This document shows, piece after piece, positions 6,474 to 11,106 of a DNA stretch of 11,106 nucleotides (position 1 is the stretch's first letter; every line of letters begins with the position of its first letter). The stretch spans positions 1-11,106 of the forward strand of contig CAJCBY010000220.1 of assembly GCA_903960725.1 (NCBI GenBank), given 5' to 3'. This DNA comes from an uncultured Cytophagaceae bacterium. GTDB taxonomy: Bacteria > Bacteroidota > Bacteroidia > Cytophagales > Spirosomataceae. Under the pieces are notes generated by a model. It was given only the letters and a program-made list of their open reading frames with translations, did no database searches and was not told where the DNA came from. A program made the position numbers and the translations under genes.

Positions 6474-7268
6474 GTGTCAGAAGAAAACGAATCAAGACCC
6501 CCATTTAAGAGACCATTTAGGCATTTTACTGCTCCAGTAACAGACAATAAAGAGTTTGTATTTGGAGTTCAATCTGTGCTGGAAACCCTTCGTTCTGGGA
6601 AAGAAATTGATCGTTTATTAGTCCAAAGAGAACTGGGAAACACGGAAATTCTTGATTTAGCTAAAGAAAAAGGTATCCAAGTACAAAAGGTACCTTTGGA
6701 AAAATTAAATCGCATCACGCGTAAGAATCACCAAGGAGCTATCGCTTTCGTTTCGGCTATTCACTATGCTAAATTAGAGAATGTCATTGCTGATACGTTT
6801 GAGAAAGGCGAAATTCCTTTCATTTTGATTTTAGATCGGATAACGGATGTCAGAAACTTTGGAGCCATCGCTCGTACAGCAGAATGCGCAGGTGTTCATG
6901 CGATTGTTTTACCGTCACGTGGAGCCGCACAAATCAATGCGGATGCGATGAAAACCTCGTCTGGTGCCTTGAATTTTATTCCCGTTTGTAAGGAAGATAG
7001 CTTAATTCAAACGATTGACTTCTTGCAAAATTCAGGCTTGCGCGTAGTTGCTTGTACTGAAAAGGCCAAAAGCACGATTTACGAAATAGACTACAAAGAC
7101 CCGATCGCCATCATTATGGGATCAGAAGAAGACGGAATCACAGACGAAATCATCCGCAAATCAGATGAGATCGCTAAAATCCCTCAGACTGGTCAAGTAG
7201 GATCCTTAAACGTATCGGTTGCGGCGGGTGTCATCATTTTTGAAACCGTGCGCCAACGTTCTATTTAA
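6474..7268 (+). CDS. rlmB: 23S rRNA (guanosine-2'-O-)-methyltransferase, TrmH/SpoU family
   Basis: 264 residues. A basic, probably flexible N-terminal tail (1-25) precedes the SpoU substrate-binding domain: FVFGVQSVLETLRSG (28-42) to NHQGAIAFVS (85-94). The SPOUT catalytic domain follows. Motif 1 is DRITDVRNFGAIARTAECAG (121-140) with Asn128 and Arg134. Motif 2 is IIMGSEEDGI (213-222). Motif 3 is IPQTGQVGSLNVSVAAG (236-252) with Asn246, forming the knotted SAM site. RlmB methylates the ribose of G2251 (E. coli numbering) in the peptidyl-transferase region of 23S rRNA. A closely related TrmH-type substrate cannot be excluded, but the N-terminal domain favours RlmB. The start is GTG 6474, since the first internal ATG falls far inside the catalytic domain. 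The gene is monocistronic and its stop overlaps that of the convergent dehydrogenase by four bases. Confidence 0.9.
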   Translation: MSEENESRPPFKRPFRHFTAPVTDNKEFVFGVQSVLETLRSGKEIDRLLVQRELGNTEILDLAKEKGIQVQKVPLEKLNRITRKNHQGAIAFVSAIHYAKLENVIADTFEKGEIPFILILDRITDVRNFGAIARTAECAGVHAIVLPSRGAAQINADAMKTSSGALNFIPVCKEDSLIQTIDFLQNSGLRVVACTEKAKSTIYEIDYKDPIAIIMGSEEDGITDEIIRKSDEIAKIPQTGQVGSLNVSVAAGVIIFETVRQRSI

Positions 7269-8014
7269 TTTTTTCGAAGAATCTGAAATGCTGAGGCTTG
7301 CGCTGTTGGCAAAATAGTCACGTCCGCAATATTCACATGGGCAGGAGCAAGAACGATATATCGAATTAATTCAGCCACATCTTCAGCCATTAAAGGTTCG
7401 TATCCGGCATAAACCGAATCTGCTTTTGATTGATCCCCTTTAAAGCGCACCTCTGAGAACTCCGTTGCTACAGCTCCTGGAGCCACATTAGACACTTTAA
7501 TTCCAAAAGGATTTAAATCCTGGCGCATCCCTGCAGATAAAGCTTCTACAGCTGCTTTAGAGGCACAGTACACATTTCCATTCGGATAGGTTTGCTTACC
7601 TGCAATCGAAGACAAATTAATAATATGGCCTGATTTTCGATCCACCATACCCTTCATAACCTCCTTCGATACATATAATAAACCTGTCACATTCGATGAC
7701 ATCATCGCATCCCAATCCACCACATCGCCATCTTGAATGGCAGACATCCCGTGAGCATTTCCCGCGTTATTTACCAAAACATCAATATTTTCCCATTCAG
7801 CTGGAAGGGATTCAAACGCCTTGATAACGGAAGGTTGATCACCCACATCAAATGTCAAAATAGTAGAATGAACAGATAAACTAGCCTGCAGTTCCTCTAA
7901 ACGTTCTTTTCTTCGACCACACAGGATCAATTGAAAACCCTCTTTTGCCAAGGATTGAGCAGTGGCACGACCAATTCCGGAACTCGCACCCGTGATGCAG
8001 GCTATCTTTTTCAT
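7265..8014 (-). CDS. Short-chain dehydrogenase/reductase (SDR), classical type
   Basis: 249 residues, a complete classical SDR. The cofactor loop TGASSGIG is at 8-15, and Arg34-Arg35 in CGRRKERL after the second strand point to NADP(H) over NAD(H). NNAG is at 82-85. The catalytic set is Asn108, Ser136 (in INLSSIAG), Tyr149 and Lys153 (YCASK). The overall sequence resembles the YdfG group (NADP-dependent 3-hydroxy acid or serine 3-dehydrogenases), including the APGAVATEFSEVRF segment, but substrate assignment is only a suggestion. It is a single gene, divergent from pth and convergent with rlmB. Upstream on its strand lies TACCTTCG at 8031-8038, one base from the -7 consensus. Confidence 0.9.
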   Translation of the reverse strand: MKKIACITGASSGIGRATAQSLAKEGFQLILCGRRKERLEELQASLSVHSTILTFDVGDQPSVIKAFESLPAEWENIDVLVNNAGNAHGMSAIQDGDVVDWDAMMSSNVTGLLYVSKEVMKGMVDRKSGHIINLSSIAGKQTYPNGNVYCASKAAVEALSAGMRQDLNPFGIKVSNVAPGAVATEFSEVRFKGDQSKADSVYAGYEPLMAEDVAELIRYIVLAPAHVNIADVTILPTAQASAFQILRKN

Positions 8015-8030
8015 ACGAATAAATTTTATG

Positions 8031-8038
8031 CGAAGGTA
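8031..8038 (-). promoter_or_regulatory. Candidate -7 element for the SDR gene
   Basis: TACCTTCG on the minus strand, one mismatch from TAnnTTTG and from the perfect TACCTTTG elements at 4040 and 6402. It gives a leader of about 10 bases to ATG 8014. The -33 region has only a T-run. Confidence 0.4.
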
Positions 8039-8096
8039 AGTGCAAAGAGGTGTTCTAAAAAATTTGAGCGTAATTTGTATGAAAATTCAATACCCT

Positions 8097-8657
8097 ATGA
8101 ACTTTTTAATCGTTGGATTGGGCAACATAGGCCCGCAATATTTATTTACACGACATAATATTGGTTTTATGGCGGTGGATTTTTTGGCCAAACAAAAAGA
8201 TATCTCCTTCAAAACAGATCGATTAGCCTCCATCGCTTCCTATAAAGAAAAGGGGAACACGATTTACTTGATTAAACCCACTACGTTCATGAACCTAAGC
8301 GGCAAAGCGGTGAACTATTGGCTTTCCTATTATAAGATCGAGAAAGAGAATATGCTAGTCTTAGTAGATGACTTGGCCATCCCTTTCGACACATTACGAC
8401 TGAAACCCAAAGGATCTTCTGGCGGACATAATGGCCTCAAAAGCATTGAAGGCGTTCTAGGTGGTACAGAATATCCACGCTTGCGAATGGGAATCGGGAG
8501 TGATTTTGCCAAAGGAAGGCAAGCCGATTATGTCCTAAGTAACTTTTCAGACGCAGAAATTGAGACAATTCCTTTCATTTTGGACAAAACCACGGATATA
8601 ATAGAATCATTCTGTGCTGAGGGATTAACGAAAACAATGAACAAATACAACCAATGA
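8097..8657 (+). CDS. pth: Peptidyl-tRNA hydrolase
   Basis: 186 residues, the bacterial Pth that releases peptides from peptidyl-tRNAs dropped by the ribosome. The N-terminus MNFLIVGLGNIG carries Asn10, and TRHNIGF carries the catalytic His20. KPTTFMNLSGKAV holds Asn66, VDDLAIPFDTLRLK holds the Asp at 92 that orients the His, and GSSGGHNGLKSI (107-118) holds Asn112. The numbering from ATG 8097 matches that of the E. coli enzyme (Asn10, His20), so this start is preferred over the in-frame ATG 8079 and GTG 8040, which would add unrelated residues. The gene is divergent from the SDR gene and is followed by a 248-bp AT-rich gap. TAATTTG at 8071-8077 resembles a -7 element with one base missing. 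Confidence 0.95.
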   Translation: MNFLIVGLGNIGPQYLFTRHNIGFMAVDFLAKQKDISFKTDRLASIASYKEKGNTIYLIKPTTFMNLSGKAVNYWLSYYKIEKENMLVLVDDLAIPFDTLRLKPKGSSGGHNGLKSIEGVLGGTEYPRLRMGIGSDFAKGRQADYVLSNFSDAEIETIPFILDKTTDIIESFCAEGLTKTMNKYNQ

Positions 8658-8840
8658 TTGTACTATTTAAAGAATATTTGAATTTTTCCGCAATTTGTAA
8701 TCAAGAATTATTCAAATGATTTAAATTAATATACAAAATATTATTCTGCTAAACACCGATAATTATAGATTTAATTCTGATTTTAATGTATAAATCGGAA
8801 TTTAACAAAAATTAATTCACTAAATAGACTAAAATAAAGT
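8658..8840 (+). other. AT-rich intergenic stretch with two imperfect palindromes
   Basis: No gene of convincing size is visible here. Two dyads stand out. ATTTGAAT (8676-8683) and ATTCAAAT (8710-8717) are perfect inverted copies 26 bases apart. AATTCTGATTT (8773-8783) and AAATCGGAATT (8792-8802) form an 11-pair stem with one G-U pair and an 8-base loop. Neither has a T-run after it on either strand, so they are not standard intrinsic terminators. In DNA this AT-rich, chance is a real alternative. Confidence 0.4.
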
Positions 8841-8871
8841 TTTGCCATATTGAAAAAATGCAATAATTTTG
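8841..8871 (+). promoter_or_regulatory. Strong Bacteroidota-type promoter of the secreted orphan gene
   Basis: TTTG at 8841-8844, then 19 bases, then TAATTTTG at 8864-8871. Both elements match the consensus exactly and the spacing is ideal, the only full match in the window. Transcription is expected near 8878, with a leader of about 28 bases before ATG 8906. An inverted repeat covers the -7 element. Confidence 0.75.
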
Positions 8872-8875
8872 CATT
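8857..8875. promoter_or_regulatory. Perfect inverted repeat over the -7 element, possible operator
   Basis: AATGCAA (8857-8863), five bases, TTGCATT (8869-8875): seven perfectly complementary positions on each side, centred on the -7 hexamer at 8864-8871. A dyad here would let a dimeric regulator block RNA polymerase. No binding protein can be named from the sequence, and no regulator gene is adjacent. Confidence 0.4.
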
Positions 8876-8905
8876 GTTGATTTAGATAATAAATATAACA
8901 AAAAT

Positions 8906-9364
8906 ATGAAGAAGACATTATTATTAGCTAGTTGTTTAATTGGATTAAACCTAGTTGCGGTTGCAGGAGAAGACGCACGTTCATTTAATCGTTCAAACGA
9001 TTTATCAGTAAAATCAGAAACTTTATCAGAAGTGATCACTTCGTTGATTCGCAAAGACGCTCAATTGAAAAGCGCAAGCGCAGCGAGTTTGACTATATCG
9101 ATTTTAGAAGATTTCCAAAATAACAAAGCTGAGTTCTTAAAAGTATCTGAATCAGAAAAAGTGGTTTTCAACCAAACCATTAAAACTATTTCTGAGCAAG
9201 GACAAAATTTTTCAGACACTAAGACGTTAAACTGGATCAAAGAAATTAATCAATCAGCAAAAAAGATCAACCTAGTTTGGTCCATTGTTAGCACTGAGCC
9301 AGTTATCGACAGCAATTTCGATAACAATTCAGAACAACAAGAGCACTTTATTGTTGTGTTGTAA
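8906..9364 (+). CDS. Small secreted protein of unknown function
   Basis: 152 residues that I do not recognise. Residues 1-20 form a signal peptide (MKK, a hydrophobic core LLLASCLIGLNLVAV, then AVA before Gly21), so the mature protein of about 132 residues is exported. An LASC sequence at 7-10 formally fits a lipobox, but the hydrophobic stretch before Cys10 is very short, so ordinary cleavage after AVA is more likely. The mature part has no cysteine, is rich in Ser, Asn, Lys and Glu, and reads as mostly helical (about 34-65 and 75-125), with a hydrophilic DNNSEQQEH stretch before a hydrophobic FIVVL end. No enzyme motif is seen. It is monocistronic, with the best promoter in the window, a possible operator, and two tandem repeat-plus-terminator units after it. 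Confidence 0.75.
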   Translation: MKKTLLLASCLIGLNLVAVAGEDARSFNRSNDLSVKSETLSEVITSLIRKDAQLKSASAASLTISILEDFQNNKAEFLKVSESEKVVFNQTIKTISEQGQNFSDTKTLNWIKEINQSAKKINLVWSIVSTEPVIDSNFDNNSEQQEHFIVVL

Positions 9365-9379
9365 TTAGATTGTTAGTAG

Positions 9380-9406
9380 TTTTCATAGTTAAATAGGTTT
9401 AGAGGT
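9380..9406 (+). repeat. 27-bp direct repeat, copy 1
   Basis: It begins TTTTCATAGTTAAATAGG and ends in GAGGT, and is identical over all 27 positions to 9502-9528. Copy starts are 122 bases apart. Downstream similarity continues at 9 of 12 aligned positions with one gap, up to the base of each hairpin. Confidence 0.95.
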
Positions 9407-9411
9407 AATCG

Positions 9412-9445
9412 AAAAAGGTGGAGTTTATAACTCCACCTTTTTTTT
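9412..9445 (+). terminator. Intrinsic terminator 1
   Basis: GGTGGAGTT (9417-9425), loop TAT, AACTCCACC (9429-9437): nine perfect pairs, extended to 14 by A5 before and T-run after. Eight T follow directly (9438-9445), then more T to 9455. A strong terminator for the + strand, ending unit 1 and any transcript from the secreted-protein gene. The A-tract also makes it partly bidirectional. Confidence 0.93.
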
Positions 9446-9487
9446 ATTTTTTTTTGCATTAAACTTATAAAATATCCACTAAAGCAT

Positions 9488-9495
9488 TATATTTG
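9488..9495 (+). promoter_or_regulatory. -7 element before repeat unit 2
   Basis: TATATTTG is a perfect TAnnTTTG. Seven bases on, the expected transcription start is 9502, exactly the first base of repeat copy 2. TTTG at 9453-9456 is too far upstream (31-base gap) to be its -33 partner, so the upstream element is unclear. Confidence 0.5.
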
Positions 9496-9501
9496 TATAA
9501 A

Positions 9502-9528
9502 TTTTCATAGTTAAATAGGTTTAGAGGT
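9502..9528 (+). repeat. 27-bp direct repeat, copy 2
   Basis: Identical to 9380-9406. Flanks diverge: 8 of 14 positions match immediately upstream, and no similarity is evident further up. Confidence 0.95.
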
Positions 9529-9534
9529 TAAACA

Positions 9535-9568
9535 AATAAGGCCAGAAGTTTCTTCTGACCTTATTTTT
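9535..9568. terminator. Intrinsic terminator 2, probably bidirectional
   Basis: AATAAGG (9535-9541) and CAGAAG (9543-9548) pair with CTTCTG (9552-9557) and CCTTATT (9559-9565) around a TTT loop, with one C-A mismatch at 9542/9558. Thirteen pairs in all. T-rich sequence follows on the + strand (9564-9573), and TTATTTGTTT follows on the minus strand, so it can end both unit 2 and metG, whose stop is about 30 bases away. Confidence 0.85.
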
Positions 9569-9595
9569 ATTTTATACCTATCCTGTTCTAGAGGC

Positions 9596-11106
9596 CTAAT
9601 TTACGGTCCCTCCATTCCAAATTGGCTTATTAGGCTGCACTAAGGCTAGACTTCCATCCGCATCTTCTGCCATCAAAATCATACCCTCACTTTCAATACC
9701 CATCATTTTACGTGGAGCAAGATTCGCTAAGAAGGTCACCTGCTTTCCCACTAAATCTTCTGGCGCGAAATGCTCTGCAATGCCTGACAAAATCGTTCGA
9801 GTCACGAAACCATCATTTACTTGAAGCTTCAATAGTTTCTTGCTCTTTTCCATTTTCTCGGCTGCAACGATTTCACCAATGCGAATATCCATTTTGGCAA
9901 AATCATCAAAAGTCACCGTCTCTTTTAAAGCTGGCACTGACTTAGTCGTTAATTCCATCTGTGCTTTTGTTTGAGTTAATTTATCAACCTGCTTCTGAAC
10001 AGCCTCATCTTCGATTTTATCGAATAATAAACCTGGATTTTGCAAAGACGTTCCTGCTGAAATCACCTCGAAATCACCAATGCTGGACCATTCAAAACTT
10101 TCCATTCCCAGCGCCGAACGCAATTTCTGAGCACTAAACGGAATAAACGGCTCTAAAGCGATACTTGCCTGAGCTACTAACTGCACCGCATAATTCAATA
10201 CGGTTCCAGCCTTTGCCGTATCCTCCTTCATGATCTTCCAAGGCTCCGCTTCCGCTAAATACTTATTCCCTAATCGCGCAATTTCCATTGCTAATACGAG
10301 CGCATCGCGGAATTTATAATTTTCCAAAGCAGCCGCCAGTTTAGCTGGAATATCAGCCACTGCTGCGATTAAATCAGCTTCTAATCCTGTACCCTCGCCT
10401 TTAGGAGGCACCACAGAACCAAAGTTTTTATCAATTAGCACAAAGGCGCGGTTCACAAAATTGCCTAAAATGGCTACTAATTCGGAATTATTTTTGGTCT
10501 GAAAATCAGCCCAGGTAAAATCTGCATCCTTCGTTTCTGGACTTGAAGCCGTCAAAGCATACCGCAATACGTCCTGCTTGCCTGGAAAATCCACTAAATA
10601 TTCATGCAACCAAACCGCCCAATTACGCGAGGTTGAAATCTTATCCCCTTCTAGGTTCATAAATTCATTCGCCGGCACCTGATCAGCTAACTGATAACCT
10701 CCATGTGCCATACACATCGCCGGGAAGATCAAACAATGGAATACGATATTGTCTTTCCCGATAAAATGCACAATGCGGCTATCTTTCGCCTTCCAATAGG
10801 TCTCCCAATCCGGCGTTAATTGCTTCGTCATGGAGATATATCCGATGGGGGCATCAAACCACACATAGAGCACTTTGCCATCCGTATCCGGCAAAGGAAT
10901 AGGCACACCCCAATTCAAATCACGCGTCATCGCACGTGGTTTCAAGCCTTCCTGCAACCAGGATTTAACCTGTCCCGTCACATTCGACTTCCATTCTGGG
11001 TGTGAATTAATGTATTTCTCCAGTTCAGGTTGCCATTGATCTAAGGGCAAGAACCAGTTTTTAGTCGGCTTCAACACAGGCTTAGAGCCACTTAAAGCTG
11101 ATTTAG
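9596..11106 (-). CDS. metG: Methionyl-tRNA synthetase, C-terminal 502 codons (5' end cut by window)
   Basis: The frame is open to the right edge, where it reads KSALSGSKPVLKPTKNWFLPL, the segment just after the zinc-binding insert of MetRS, so the N-terminal HIGH region and zinc knuckle lie outside. The GTG at 11077 is an internal Val codon, not a start. Counting from it, YVWFDAPIGY (71-80) and the catalytic-fold segment HFIGKDNIVFH (104-114) are present, and the KMSKS loop reads KISTS (146-150), a known kind of variation. The anticodon-binding helical domain follows (about 165-365). The last 110 residues (VTFDDFAKMDIRIGEIV onward) are a Trbp111/EMAP-like OB-fold that binds tRNA and promotes dimerisation. 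The enzyme charges tRNA-Met and initiator tRNA. The stop lies 30 bases from a hairpin that can terminate it. Confidence 0.96.
   Translation of the reverse strand, partial: KSALSGSKPVLKPTKNWFLPLDQWQPELEKYINSHPEWKSNVTGQVKSWLQEGLKPRAMTRDLNWGVPIPLPDTDGKVLYVWFDAPIGYISMTKQLTPDWETYWKAKDSRIVHFIGKDNIVFHCLIFPAMCMAHGGYQLADQVPANEFMNLEGDKISTSRNWAVWLHEYLVDFPGKQDVLRYALTASSPETKDADFTWADFQTKNNSELVAILGNFVNRAFVLIDKNFGSVVPPKGEGTGLEADLIAAVADIPAKLAAALENYKFRDALVLAMEIARLGNKYLAEAEPWKIMKEDTAKAGTVLNYAVQLVAQASIALEPFIPFSAQKLRSALGMESFEWSSIGDFEVISAGTSLQNPGLLFDKIEDEAVQKQVDKLTQTKAQMELTTKSVPALKETVTFDDFAKMDIRIGEIVAAEKMEKSKKLLKLQVNDGFVTRTILSGIAEHFAPEDLVGKQVTFLANLAPRKMMGIESEGMILMAEDADGSLALVQPNKPIWNGGTVN

Larger units (their letters stand above)
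9380..9445 (+). ncRNA. Candidate small RNA, unit 1 of a tandem pair
   Basis: A predicted RNA of about 66 nt made of a 27-base block identical to one in unit 2 (9380-9406), a 10-base linker, and an intrinsic terminator (9412-9445). The second unit has the same order and the same hairpin geometry with different stem sequences. At the expected -14 to -7 position (9366-9373) the sequence is TAGATTGT, a poor match to TAnnTTTG, so unit 1 may be made from its own weak promoter or as the 3' end of the secreted-protein mRNA whose stop is at 9362-9364. It contains no plausible coding frame. Confidence 0.5.
9502..9568 (+). ncRNA. Candidate small RNA, unit 2 of a tandem pair
   Basis: A predicted RNA of about 67 nt: the 27-base block (9502-9528), an 11-base linker, then a terminator hairpin (9535-9568). 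A perfect -7 element ends at 9495 and places the start at the first base of the repeat, which is the best evidence that this is a transcription unit of its own. The hairpin differs from that of unit 1 but keeps the same stem and loop lengths. It does not belong to the convergent metG transcript on this strand, although the hairpin could also end metG. Confidence 0.55.

Noticed and set aside
8079..8096. Longer N-terminus for Pth starting at ATG 8079 or GTG 8040
   Set aside because: The extra residues match nothing in Pth, while ATG 8097 places Asn10 and His20 at the family's standard positions.
8773..8802. 11-pair hairpin after pth as an intrinsic terminator
   Set aside because: There is no T-run after it on either strand and the stem is almost all A-T; kept only as a palindrome.
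9384..9508. Minus-strand ATG codons inside both 27-bp repeats, opening short frames of about 9 and 12 codons (starts at 9508 and 9386)
   Set aside because: The peptides share only Met-Lys, diverge at once outside the repeat, and end quickly; no -7 element precedes them on that strand.
9380..9528. CRISPR-like or attachment-site interpretation of the 27-bp repeat pair
   Set aside because: There are only two copies, each tied to a terminator hairpin, with no regular spacers, no cas genes and no integrase nearby.

Overview
The window looks like chromosomal, mostly housekeeping DNA from a member of the Bacteroidota, probably a Cytophagales-like bacterium. The reasons are the Bacteroidota-type promoter elements (TAnnTTTG near -7, one with a well-spaced TTTG at -33), the near absence of Shine-Dalgarno sequences, moderate-to-low GC, a MetRS fused to a C-terminal OB-fold domain, and a DUF3109 protein. 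The genus cannot be fixed from this sequence alone. I see no insertion sequence, prophage, CRISPR array, tRNA or rRNA.

Layout. 1-3137 (+): the end of an M16 zinc peptidase gene, hemW four bases later, then mtgA behind its own promoter. 3132-4021 (-): a two-gene operon of a DUF3109 cysteine-cluster protein followed by an alkyltransferase-like (ATL) protein, joined by a TAATG stop/start overlap. 4080-4988 (+): a secreted SLT-type lytic transglycosylase. 4965-6373 (-): a second TAATG-coupled operon, an SAM methyltransferase followed by a cation-dependent O-methyltransferase. 6474-7268 (+): rlmB. 7265-8014 (-): a short-chain dehydrogenase. 8097-8657 (+): pth. 8906-9364 (+): a small secreted orphan protein with the best promoter in the window. 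9596-11106 (-): metG, cut by the right edge. The gene pairs that converge at 3132-3137, 4965-4988 and 7265-7268 overlap tail to tail, leaving no room for intergenic terminators.

The genes fall into ordinary themes: cell-wall synthesis and remodelling (mtgA, lytic transglycosylase), translation and RNA modification (rlmB, pth, metG, possibly the O-methyltransferase), haem handling (hemW), and DNA-damage recognition (ATL). They do not form one pathway.

The most interesting region is the 231-bp gap between the secreted orphan and metG. It holds two tandem units, each an identical 27-bp block followed about 10 bases later by an intrinsic-terminator hairpin. The two hairpins have the same geometry (9-pair stem, 3-base loop) but different sequences: six of seven differing stem positions are changed on both arms so that pairing is kept. 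The second unit has a perfect TAnnTTTG ending seven bases before it. This is what two sibling small RNAs of about 66 nt would look like, with a sequence-constrained 5' end and a structure-constrained 3' terminator. A perfect inverted repeat over the promoter of the neighbouring secreted gene is a second regulatory signal.
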